Source: Chara braunii (Eukaryota > Streptophyta > Charophyceae > Charales > Characeae). Taken from it: a stretch of DNA of 23,842 nucleotides. The notes under the pieces were generated by a model. That model searched no databases. It worked only from the letters and a program-made list of their open reading frames with translations, and had not been told where the DNA came from. The DNA is taken from the NCBI GenBank assembly GCA_003427395.1, contig BFEA01000119.1, positions 2,485,507-2,509,348 on the forward strand, read 5' to 3'. A program made the translations under genes and the position numbers. This document shows, in pieces, positions 1 through 8,715 of this stretch (positions within the stretch are counted from its first letter, which is position 1; each line of letters starts with the position of its first letter).

Positions 1-38
<38 letters not shown>
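1..38. repeat. (GA)n microsatellite at left window edge
   Basis: Nineteen uninterrupted GA units. The right end of the window is also a GA tract (23760-23842), so both edges are the low-complexity type at which assemblies often break. Confidence 0.98.
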
Positions 39-41
<3 letters not shown>

Positions 42-90
42 GCGATACAAGATTGGCTGTTACGTACCTGTGAAGTTGCTGCGCAGTCCA

Positions 91-306
91 CGAAGGAGAA
101 AGACAGCGGCCATAGCCGCAGAGCCTGTACCACGGAGTGACGAAGTAGGAGGGAGAAGGACAGAGGGGGAGAGACCGAGGAAGTAGAAGAGCGGCCATAG
201 CCAAGAGGTGAAGAGGAGGCCGATCAAAAAAAAAAAAAAAAGCGAGAAAGAGAAGAAGAAGACAGCGGGGTGAAAAGAGGCGAGGGAGGTGAAGAAGAAG
301 AAGAAG
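91..306. repeat. Purine-rich low-complexity tract with A16
   Basis: The + strand is dominated by G and A, with GAA and GGA runs and sixteen A in a row at 226-241. The long minus-strand open frame across it codes mostly for Phe, Leu and Ser runs, which is what such composition produces, so I do not call a gene. Confidence 0.85.
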
Positions 307-349
307 GTTGGCGAGGAAGGAGACCCGGCAACCATAACTGACCGGGGGG

Positions 350-480
350 TTGACCGAGAGGGTTGACCAGAGGCGTTGACGGCGTTGACTGGAGTTGACC
401 GAGGGTGGACCAAGGGTCATAGCAGTGTTGACCAGAGTTGACCAAGGCCATTGACCAAGGCGTTGACCAAGACTTTGACC
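350..480 (+). repeat. TTGAC (W-box-like) minisatellite, 10 copies
   Basis: TTGAC starts at 350, 363, 376, 385, 395, 428, 438, 451, 463 and 475. Eight copies are TTGACC, one TTGACG and one TTGACT. Most spacings are 9-13 bp. TTGAC(C/T) is the core bound by plant WRKY factors. Whether this is a regulatory array or simply a degenerate minisatellite cannot be told from the sequence. Confidence 0.8.
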
Positions 481-1228
481 AAGCTGGAGTTGGTAACATC
501 TCGCCAAGCCTTCAGCCTATCCCTTGCCCTGCGGATGTGCACACACCCCTTGGTACTTGCTGAGTCAAGTCAGTCTGTCTATCTTTCTGCATTGAGTCTC
601 TTTTGTCCTAGGTCATAGTACTCTGTGGATGAAGGATAGGGCTTGGATGAAGAAACCCTAGTCTGACCCTGTAGGGCTGAGACTGTGGCTGATCCAACTT
701 TCCAGGGGGGCATAACCCTCCCAAGGACCGGTGCTGACCGGCTGGAAACGGTTGGTAGGACTTAGTGGGCCTGAACGGCAGTTAGGGCTGACACACCAGG
801 CAGTCTTTAAGTGTTGACGGCCTGTTTGAACCACTCCCCTACCGGACCAAGTAAGGCTGAGGATCTGTGTCTGACGACTCAACTGTCCCGGAGGTCAAAC
901 CCTCCCAAGGACCGGTACAGACCGGCGGGCTGCTTGGTGTGGCACAGTAGGCCGGAAAGGCTGAGTTGTGGGTTGAAAGCGCAGGCAGAACCAAGATGAT
1001 CACGTCGTCCTGTCTGCGACGTTAAAAAATTCTTGCGGAGTTACGGGGGATCTCACTAAATGCCTCCTGATCAGCAACTGGTTCAGTAGTGACCGTCGTA
1101 GTTAGGTCTAGGCTAGAGACCATAGTTGACAGGATCCCTGTCCGGATTCTGCGAGACCTAGGTTGTTAGTCAGGGGTTAGAGTCTAGATGGTGAGGAGTG
1201 GAATCGTCCTGATTGTGCACCTATCACC
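481..1228 (+). other. Noncoding leader upstream of element 1 gag
   Basis: No gene is visible. This should hold the 5' LTR end, primer-binding site and leader of element 1, but I found no TG...CA-bounded repeat matching the DNA after 6794 and no convincing primer-binding site. It contains the diverged tandem duplication listed separately. Confidence 0.5.
665..980 (+). repeat. Diverged tandem duplication, about 180 bp offset
   Basis: Unit one starts at 665 and unit two at 845. Shared blocks include CCCTCCCAAGGACCGGT (716 and 900 onward, offset 184) followed by nearly identical GACCGGC, and a flanking GGCTGAG-type block. The offsets of 180-184 bp show small indels. The copies are clearly related but well diverged, so the duplication is old. 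It lies in the presumed leader or LTR of element 1. Confidence 0.75.
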
Positions 1229-2452
1229 ATGGTTGAGACCCGTACTGGGTTAGAGACTAGCCCCTATAGCAAGGAGCAGCAAGAAAAGATGGCCGCCTTA
1301 GTCAGAGAGAACAGGGAGAGAAAAGAGCGTCAGAAGCAAGCGAAGCTAAAGGCTATCGCAGACGAGCAGGCGACGAAGATAAAGAGGTTGGAGGAGGAGA
1401 TGAAGAGGGTACAACAAGAGGAGGAAGAAAGAAGAAAAGNTGCTGAAGCAGAAGCGGCAGCAGAAGAAGAGAACGAGAGAATGAGGATTGAGAGTGGAGA
1501 AGGGAGCAGTGGTGGCACGATGGTGAGGGAGACGGATATTGAGATGGAGAAGAAGATCAGCGAGTGGGTCGCTAATTTATCGTTGGGTGAAGAGGAGGAG
1601 GTAGAGTCCTATGTGACTGAGGATGAGAGGGCTGCGCTAGCCAGTGAGCTAGCAACAATGACAGATCCTATGGAAAGGCGAGAAAGGGAGGAGGAGCAAA
1701 AATTGGCATGGAAGTTGAGGATGAAGCGAGAGAAGAAGAGGAGGAGAGAGGAAGTGAGTAAAATGACTGCAGAGGTAGCGAAGGTGCAAGCGTGCAGGCA
1801 GGAGGTGTTGGCCCAGCCGGATGATAAGGCCAAGTGGGACAAGGTACTGGGGTACCTGGAAGTGTTGAGCAAGGCCTGGATGGAAGAGCGCCACGCTAGC
1901 TGGAGCCAAGATGTAGCCTTAAGTGCCATGCGGTCAGGGTTTAGAGACTTTGCGCGCGAGATCGTCACCCATATTGGGGGCGAAGTTAAGCAATTGAGAG
2001 ACAATGTAGGGAAGTTCTGTGAGGGCGCCATTCAGGGTGCCAAAGCTGTAGCCGTTGTAGAGGGAGAGGCCAGACCCCGTAAGGACCCAGTGAAACTTAA
2101 GTTCCCAGATGCAAACGGGGGAAAGAAGGAAGAAAACTTTGACAACTGGGAAGCCAATGTCAATAGTTATATTTACTTACAACACATCCTGATTGAGGAA
2201 CATGTCCTCGTGGCCTTCCAGGCCCTCAAAGATGAAGCGGCTAGTTTCGCCAGGTCTCTTGTGCGTACAACCGGTTGTGAAAACAACCTGATTCCATATT
2301 CCAAAGTCACCCCTCTTTCCCAATTCCTCAAGCTCCTCAAGGAGCGTTTCGCTGACCCAACGCGAGGCATTAGAGCCTCTGACAAGCTGCAAACGATCCA
2401 CTCACGGCAGTGGAGGAGTGTCAGGGCACTCAAGGGTACCATGACAACTTAG
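1229..2452 (+). pseudogene. gag: Element 1 Gag, N-terminal and capsid part
   Basis: ATG at 1229 opens 407 codons. Residues about 15-80 are a highly charged Lys/Glu/Arg coiled coil; about 90-180 are acidic, then again basic. From about residue 285 a capsid-like region appears (FDNWEANVNSYIYLQH followed by LKLLKERFAD), as in Retrotrans_gag proteins. Gag forms the particle and packages the RNA. The reading frame continues one frame back at about 2430-2445, where NLVAVPDHGVTETQLVQLF resumes the capsid; a single-base deletion explains the break and leaves a false stop at 2450-2452. One N at 1440 makes one codon unknown. The start is supported by an upstream-stop context and by the coiled coil beginning soon after. 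Confidence 0.85.
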
Positions 2453-3204
2453 TGGCCGTCCCGGACCATGGGGTCACTGAGACCCAGTTGGTCCAATTGT
2501 TTTATCGTGCCATACCAGAGGCCCTGCGCGGGCATTTCTTTGACAAATCTCAACAGGCCGGCATCACATATGATGCATTCAGTAGGGAAGTCGTCCTGTA
2601 TAAGTCAAAGTCTATGCCAGTTACCACCTTCTGGCACAAAGACTTGGAGAAGGGAAAAGGGTGGAAAGGGCGTACCATCTCTGGCCAAGTCAAGGCCAAG
2701 GATCATATGATCCTTACCTTAGAGGANGGCGGTACAGACGAGGTTCCGTATAGTCAGATCGAGTGGGGCCTCGAGGATGATGGCAGTAGTGTGGGGCAAG
2801 GGAGGTCCTATGCTGCTGTCGCGGCTGGAGGGAGGCCGCAAGGTAGAGGAGGAGGCCAGGGCCAAAGGGGCCAGGCCATGGGAGGCCAAAGACCGGGCGC
2901 GCAGGGGGTTGGCGGCCAAGGAAACCGCCAAGCGGGAGGTAGGGGTCAAGGTCCCCCATTAAATCGTCAGGGTAATCGGTCCCCACAGCGAGGAGGTGGA
3001 AGAACACCTCAAGGAGGATGGCACCCAAGCTTGCCACAGGGCAGGCCCTGGGAAGACTCGGGCTTGGACCAGCGATTATGGCAGGAACGCGTGAACATGG
3101 GTCAGTGCATTTTCTGTGGTGACCCGGCGCACATAATTAAATATTGTCCTAAGTATAGACAGGCCCGTTGGGCTGCCCAACAGTCAAAAGGCAGCCGCCA
3201 GTAG
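2410..3204 (+). pseudogene. gag: Element 1 Gag, C-terminal part with CCHC zinc knuckle
   Basis: This is the continuation of Gag in the -1 frame; the true coding part starts near 2440, and the ATG at 2410 is incidental. It holds the end of the capsid (LVQLFYRAIPEALRGHFFD), a Gly/Gln/Arg-rich stretch at about 2815-3010 like RGG-type RNA-binding regions, and a canonical C-x2-C-x4-H-x4-C knuckle (CIFCGDPAHIIKYC, about 3106-3147), which binds genomic RNA. It ends at TAG 3202-3204, overlapping the pol frame by up to 46 nt. One N lies near 2727. Confidence 0.88.
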
Positions 3205-4469
3205 GGGTAGCAACTACCCCTACTTCAAGGTCATGTGGAGAAGTGAGCGCGCGCGAACAGGACACTCCCAACCCACATGAACCTATGGCAGAGGTTGCAG
3301 GCCCGTGCCTAGATAGTTGTCCAGAGACTGCTTGTGTTAGCGTCTCTTTAGGCACGTCCCTCACAGGTGTGGCAGACGAGTTGAAGGAGAGAATGCCAGT
3401 CTGGGCCAAGATGAAGAAAGAGAGTAAAGGACAACTGATCTTGGTAGATGTAGAAGTCTTTGGAAGCAGAGTAGGGGCCCTCATAGACTCAGGGGCCACC
3501 CGCAGGTATATTAGTCGTAGGGCGCTGAAGAAGCTGAAGCTAGGATTAAAAGTCCAGAAATTGGCAGACCCCATAGTCAGTGTCCTTGCAGACAACAGCA
3601 CGATGCGAGTTGAGGACTATGTAGAGGGAGTCCAGGCGTATTTTCCCCTAGAGAAAGATGGGAAGGTGGAGAAAGTTTTCCATTCCCCGACTCTCCTCGT
3701 ACAGGATGACCTTCCTTTTGATATAGTGTTAGGACTGGATTGGGGAGAGACAGCAGGGGCCACACTTCATTTGAGAGAGCATGAGTGTAGACTCCCTAGT
3801 CCGTCAGGCGAGGTTAAGACTGCCCGCTTGTTCCATGTGTCTGGTGTAGATAACACCTTGGCACATTGCTGTCTCAGTGCTCCCGCATTCGCGCGATTAG
3901 TAAAAAAGGAGCAGTTAGAGGAACAAGTCTTTGTAGTGTATGTTAGACCTGTCACCGAGGGCAAGGAAGAGATAAGTTCCACAGATACAACCATAGCCAA
4001 GTTGCTGGAAGAATTCAAAGACTTGACTGAGTCGCCGACAGGAGTAGTGTCGCGACCTATCCAGCACAGGATAGAGATAGAGCCCGACAATAGAACTCCT
4101 AAGGGTGCAGTCTACAGAATGTCCCCCAGGGAGTTAGAGGAGCTTCGCAAGCAGTTAGATGAGCTCCTAAAGAAAGGTTGGATCAGGCCCAGTTCATCTC
4201 CTTTTGGAGCACCAGTCTTGTTTGTCCCCAAGAAGGAAGGAGAGCTTCGTATGTGCATAGACTATAGGGGTTTGAATGCGATCACTGTAAAGAATGTTGA
4301 GCCACTGCCCAGGATAGACGACCTCTTAGATCGGGTGCAGGGTTGCAAGTATTTCTCCAAAATAGACTTGAAGTCCGGATACCATCAGATAGAAGTCCAT
4401 CCTGATGATCAGTACAAGACTGCGTTCCGGACTAGATATGGGCACTATGAGTTTATAGTGATGGACTAA
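3168..4469 (+). pseudogene. pol: Element 1 Pol: protease and N-terminal half of RT
   Basis: The frame is open from 3159 and lies -1 to gag, so expression would need a frameshift or reinitiation; the first in-frame ATG comes later. Protease: [13 protein letters not shown] with catalytic DSG at 3486-3494. RT begins near 4040: [39 protein letters not shown] and [14 protein letters not shown] (motif A, first catalytic Asp) are all intact. The frame stops at 4467-4469 because 7 nt are missing right after the Met of the VMPFG box. No canonical slippery heptamer is visible in the gag/pol overlap. Confidence 0.92.
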
Positions 4470-4589
4470 CCAATGCGCCAACCACTTTTCAGCGTTGTAT
4501 GAATGATCTGTTTAGACCGTGGTTAGATAAATTTGTAGTAGTCTACTTAGATGATATTCTCGTTTTTAGTAAGACCCTCCAAGAGCACC
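4465..4589 (+). pseudogene. pol: Element 1 RT fragment with YLDD box
   Basis: This short piece is read in a third frame, between the two RT deletions. It carries the second RT catalytic motif YLDD at 4544-4555 inside [18 protein letters not shown]. After EH, about 26-27 residues present in element 2 are absent, and the sequence joins directly to the VLYLGHV block. The loss of about 80 nt removes the palm-to-thumb segment, so this RT cannot be functional even if the frame were bypassed. Confidence 0.88.
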
Positions 4590-6794
4590 AGAGTCAAAGT
4601 CCTGTATTTGGGCCACGTATTAGACGGAGATGGCATTAAGCCAGAGGACAGCAAGATAGCGGCGATTAGAGATTGGTTGACGCCTCGCACATTGACCGAG
4701 TTGCGGTCGTTCCTAGGCTTAGCTAACTACTACAGGAAGTTCGTGAGGAACTTCTCTACTATCGCCGCTCCCTTGCGCAGGTTGCTTAAGAAAGAGGCAA
4801 TCTGGCAATGGGACAAAGATTGTATGTCTGCGCTCAAAAAGTTAAAGCGCGCGTTAATAGAGTATCCTGTCCTCAAGGTTGCAAATCCATCTTTGCCATT
4901 TGTCGTCACCACGGACGCAAGTCAGTATGGGATAGGCGCCGTATTACAGCAAGATGACGGCCATGGCTATAGACCCGTAGAGTTCATGTCAGCGAGGATG
5001 CCCTGTGAAAAGGTCGCTACCTCCACGTACGAGAGAGAACTCTACGCTCTCAGGCAGGCTTTAGACCATTGGAAGCACTACCTGCTTGGGAGGCACTTCA
5101 AAGTGTATTCGGACCATGAAACACTTAGATGGTTAAAGACTCCGGCCAAGATGACACCTAAGTTGACTAGGTGGGCCGCAGAGATAGACCAATTCGACTT
5201 TGAGCTCAAGCCAGTGAAGGGCAAATACAACATAGTTGCGGATGCTCTGAGTAGGAGATCGGACTACTTTGGAGCTGTAGTACACTATCTGCATATAGGG
5301 AGCAACCTGCAACAGAAAGTGAAGCACGCATATGCGCAGGACCCTATCTATAACGACCTCCTACAGAGAGTTAAAGAGGCCCCAGAGACCGAACCGGATT
5401 ATCGCACTACAAACGGGTTGCTGTTTGAGAAAACTAATGTGTTTGACCGCCTGTGCGTTCCCAACAGCGAAGAGATTCGTAGTCTGATCCTAGGGGAATG
5501 CCACGATACTGAGGGACACTTCGGTTTGCAAAAGACATTAGCCAATCTAATGCGCGCGTATACCTGGCCCGGAATGAAGAATGACTGCATAGAGTATGTT
5601 CGCAGTTGTAAAGTATGCCAAAGGAATAAGTCTACAACACGCGCACCCCTAGGTCTTCTCAGACCCTTGCCTATTTCGGATCAGCCGGGGGACTCAGTGT
5701 CCATAGACTTCATGGACACTCAAGTCAAGAGCAGACATGGTAAAAGCCAAGTCATGGTCATAGTTGACCGTTCTAGTAAGTATGCAGTTTTTGTTCCCTT
5801 GCCTGCAGAGGCACGTACAGATTTAGTGATACAAAAGTTCTTTGACTTTTGGGTTAGTGAGAACGGAATCCCATTGTCAATAGTTAGTGATAGAGATAGT
5901 CGTTTCACCTGCCAGAACTGGCAAGAACTCATAAGAGTTTACGGATCTAAGTTGTTAATGTCATCTGGCCGACATCCAGAGACAAACGGTCAGACAGAAC
6001 AGATGAACAAGATCCTACAGCAAGTTCTGCGCATGTACATTAGGCCAGATCAGATAAACTGGGATGAGATGTTGCCTAAGGTAGCTAGTGCATACAACAA
6101 CAGCGTACATCTATCCACCTGCCGCACTCCCAATGAGTTGCATAAGTCCTTTAGACCACGCAGACCGTTCGAAGGACTGAACCGGGATCAGATTCACAGA
6201 CTACCGCCCGGTACCAGGGAGTTTGCGATACAACACGAGAAAGAACTAGCCACTGTTGTTGAAAACCTCAGGAAGGCCCAACATAGGATGATAGAGCAAG
6301 CTAATAAGCATCGTCGCCCGTCGCAGTTTCAGGTAGGCGACTTAGTCTGGGTCAAGGCTAAAGAGTTTGCACCTGAAGAAAACATCTCGCAGAAGTTACT
6401 GCCCGCATATAGAGGACCGTGGCCGGTTCTAGAAGTCAAGGGCGGAGAGGATGGACCGTCCTATAGCATAGAGATTCCAGCACACCTCCACACATACCCT
6501 GTGTTTCATGCTTCAAAGCTGCTGCCATGTGTCACAAGTCAATTGTTTCCTTCGAGAAGATCCATGATCCCCCCGGATATGGATGGAAGTTATGACATTG
6601 AAGGCATTGTAGACGAGGATGTGTTCAGAACAGGAGGTAAAGGTCCTCCCCAGAAACAATATAAGGTCCGTTTTGCTTATCAGGAACCAGAAGACGACCG
6701 CTGGTTCACAAAAACAGAACTTCTAGAAACAGTTCCCGACATAGTCAGAGCCTATGAACGTGACAAGAGAGGTAAAGGTCCCGCCTTGGACTGA
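4551..6794 (+). pseudogene. pol: Element 1 Pol: RT end, RNase H, integrase, chromodomain-like tail
   Basis: The real coding part begins near 4590; the ATG at 4551 lies inside the YLDD codons in another frame. RNase H: TDASQYGIGA (Asp 4914-4916), TYERELYAL, YSDHETLRW (Asp 5112-5114). Integrase: an HHCC zinc-binding segment (H..GHFG to CKVCQRNK, about 5500-5635), then DD35E with Asp 5706-5708 (SIDFMD), Asp 5889-5891 (VSDRD) and Glu 5997-5999 (NGQTE); 35 residues separate the last two. The tail has the integrase C-terminal GPWPVLEV and YPVFHASKLLP signatures, then a chromodomain-like segment from about 6591 (YDIEGIVDED to DDRWFTKTEL). The stop is TGA 6792-6794. This 3' two-thirds is uninterrupted. 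Confidence 0.94.
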
Positions 6795-7070
6795 AATGTT
6801 CTCGGAGGACCTCGAATTTAGGACGCCGGGAGTGAAACGGTTTTCACCTTTTAGCGGTAGCGGATGCAGTACCCAGGGTTCGATCCCTAGACCTCACCCT
6901 ACCTATGTACAGTATCTGTAGAGATCCCGAGAATTGAACCTGTGACCTGTGTATTCGCAGATAGTTGATAGGTCTGTCGTAGGTCCATAGGCAACAGGAG
7001 TTCGATCTGTAGGTCTATAGCGTAGAAGTCTTAGTGAGTTCCGAAAGCTTAGTTGTAGACCTTCTAGAAG
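6795..7070 (+). other. Element 1 3' region with three tRNA T-arm-like antisense motifs
   Basis: A purine-rich CGGGAGTGAAACGG at about 6827-6840 could be the polypurine tract and LTR start. Then come three sites resembling the reverse complement of a tRNA variable loop plus T arm: 6875-6895 (GGTTCGATCCCTAGACCTC), 6929-6950 (AATTGAACCTGTGACCTG) and 6997-7020 (AGTTCGATCTGTAGGTC). They also fit or nearly fit the Pol III B-box consensus GWTCRANNC on one strand or the other. No complete tRNA can be folded. The same arrangement follows element 2. Confidence 0.6.
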
Positions 7071-7705
7071 GTAGGCAAGTGGGCAAGTGGTCAAGTGGCG
7101 AGGCAAGTGGTGGACTAAACCGCAGTGCAACAGTAGTACAGCGTCAGTAGGATTGCGGTGAGTCCACAATCAGTCAGCGGAAGGTCCAGTCAGTCCCAGT
7201 CCGGTCCAGCAAGTACCACAGGGGGACTGTGAGCACCAAGGGCTGATGGCAAAGGGCAGACCAACGAGTTTCTGAAGTATAAATCAAGAGGCAGAGCCCA
7301 GCCATTCATTCATTCCTGCGTGAGCCATGCGGAAGCGCTGCCACAGCGACTTGTGCAAGGAGGTCTGCAGATGAGCCCGGAGGACGCAGAGGGCAAGAGA
7401 GAGGGAGGTAGCATAGCGATAGGTTAGATGCAGCGATAGCTGCCATAGCTGTAGTTAGTAGTGAGTGTGTGTGTGTGTTCGAGTGTTAGAGTGATGCGTG
7501 TAGGATATCCAGGGTGATCCAGTGTATGTGAACAGTGAGATGTTTGGCCGTTGAAGTCGCAATAGTCAATTGAGAGTGAATTCGTATCTGAAAGCCATAT
7601 CTCTGAGTTTTGAGTGGGCGCATGTCGCCAGTATGCTGCGTTGCTGTTTACATGCATGAAAAGTGTGTTTGAGAACGAGTCTGATTGCACTTGAGTTGGC
7701 CCCGA
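7071..7705. other. Noncoding stretch after element 1
   Basis: No gene is visible. It holds a (GT)7 tract at 7465-7478 and the TATA box listed separately. It probably covers the rest of the element 1 3' LTR. I cannot place an LTR end. Confidence 0.45.
7278..7284 (+). promoter_or_regulatory. TATA box candidate (TATAAAT)
   Basis: A consensus TATAAAT lies about 450 bp after the likely LTR start of element 1, a common U3 length. CATTCATTCATTC follows about 20 bp later. It may be the LTR core promoter, but no 5' LTR copy is available to confirm it. Confidence 0.4.
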
Positions 7706-7936
7706 CACTAATTAGGACGTCAACCCTAATTAGTGGGCAGGCGACCTGAGGGCACGACAACCCTCAAAGTGGCAGGATCAGCCTGCTTGGCCAGCCACCG
7801 GTATTGGACGACCACTTGAGGCTCAGATTTTGCAGAAGAGACGCCGACAATTCAATCTGCGACAATTGATTGGGACTTGCGGCGAGTATTCAGCTTGGGC
7901 GCTGACCGGCCGCAATCTCCAATCAAGACCTTGATT
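7706..7936 (+). other. Cluster of strong inverted repeats (structured leader candidate)
   Basis: Perfect or near-perfect stems follow each other: an 11-bp stem 7706-7716/7725-7735 with loop ACGTCAAC; a 6-bp stem 7747-7752/7761-7766 with loop CACGACAA; an imperfect pairing 7762-7772/7812-7821; a 13-bp stem 7868-7873 + 7877-7883 with 7909-7915 + 7919-7924, interrupted by a symmetric 3x3 internal loop; and a 7-bp stem 7921-7927/7930-7936. It sits about 0.8-1.0 kb before element 2 gag, so it may be R/U5 or leader RNA of element 2, or a separate small repeat. Confidence 0.65.
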
Positions 7937-7970
7937 GAGTGAGTTCGTTCCGGCGACCTGTCCCTCCGAC

Positions 7971-8064
7971 GTCAGTCCGTCAGTCTGTCAGAACTGGTCT
8001 GTCGGGTCTGTCAGTCTGTGGCCTGTCGGGAGGTCGGTGACTGTTGTCAGTCTGTGTCGTCAGT
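7971..8064 (+). repeat. GTC(A/T)GTC-rich degenerate simple repeat
   Basis: Dense variants of GTCAGTCTGTC occur here, with a weaker echo at 8215-8283. No coding signal is present. It resembles a decayed 4- or 8-bp microsatellite. Confidence 0.7.
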
Positions 8065-8715
8065 GGGTTGTCAACGGTTTGACCCCCCTCTGACCTTGCC
8101 TGCAGTTGACCGTGGGTCTTGAGCCTGCGCACAGGCTGTGTTTGAGTTTTCCGTGCTGCCTGTTGATCTGTCCTGTCATAGTCTGCCGTGTCAGATCTAG
8201 TGTTAGTGCAGAGCAGTCAGTCCAAAAGTGGTCTGTCAGTCGTGTCAGAACGGTCCGCGCAGTAATGCTGTGTTGTCAGTCTAATCAAGTCCACACAGTC
8301 TACCTGCTGGTTTGCAGCCTGCAAACTACAGGTTTTATTTTTATTTCTGCGAAACGAACGGCGTCCCGCCGCAGTTTTTTTTTTTTCTGCGTATGGACTC
8401 GGGTGTTCTTGCCTTGCTAAGCGTGCTGGTGTTCGTGGGAAGATCCGGTAGGGATCTTGTCTGAAAGTATTGTTTTTTTTCTGATTGGTTGGGCGTGCGG
8501 TAAAAGTGAACAAATGTTGTTTTGCTGTTGACCGTTGTCTGCAACCTCCCTGAATGCCTACAGACACGAAGTACTAATCTGCTATCTGTCCTAACCCTTC
8601 CCTCAAATTGAGTAAAGAGTACAGCCTGATTCTGATTAGATTGTTGTTCTGTGTGTGAACTCTAATCCGAATTTTATTTTATTTTTTTGGGGAATTTTTT
8701 ATTTATTAACTGGGT
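8065..8715. other. Noncoding stretch before element 2 gag
   Basis: No gene is visible. It is T-rich, with homopolymer T runs near 8375-8386, 8472-8480 and 8680-8700, and it ends in an A/T-rich block just before gag. It should contain the element 2 5' LTR end and primer-binding site. I could not match it to DNA after 13916 and saw no recognisable primer-binding site. Confidence 0.45.

Larger units (their letters stand above)
1229..6794 (+). mobile_element. Ty3/Gypsy chromovirus-type element 1 (internal region)
   Basis: Order: Gag with coiled coil and CCHC knuckle, protease DSG, RT, RNase H, integrase DD35E, chromodomain-like tail. RT before RNase H before integrase separates Ty3/Gypsy from Ty1/Copia. 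No envelope frame follows pol. The body has no in-frame nonsense codon; damage is one Gag frame change and two RT deletions (7 nt and about 80 nt). This suggests it is the youngest of the three, or was inactivated mainly by deletion. LTR limits are not resolved. Confidence 0.95.

Noticed and set aside
60-413. 117-codon minus-strand open frame rich in Phe and Leu
   Set aside because: It lies over a purine-rich simple tract and the TTGAC repeat; its composition explains the open frame and the hydrophobic runs.
350-480. CRISPR-like array
   Set aside because: Units of about 12 bp without unique spacers; a minisatellite in eukaryotic DNA.
6875-7020. tRNA gene or tRNA-derived SINE
   Set aside because: Only T-arm or B-box-like pieces are present. 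TTTAGCGGTAGCGG before 6875 resembles a D arm, but there is no anticodon arm or acceptor pairing.
6795-7169. Envelope gene after pol of element 1
   Set aside because: No long + strand frame, signal peptide or membrane segment exists after any of the three pol genes.
8106-8420. 104-codon open frame on the + strand
   Set aside because: No recognisable domain; the sequence is GTC-rich and T-rich noncoding DNA, and the codons look random.
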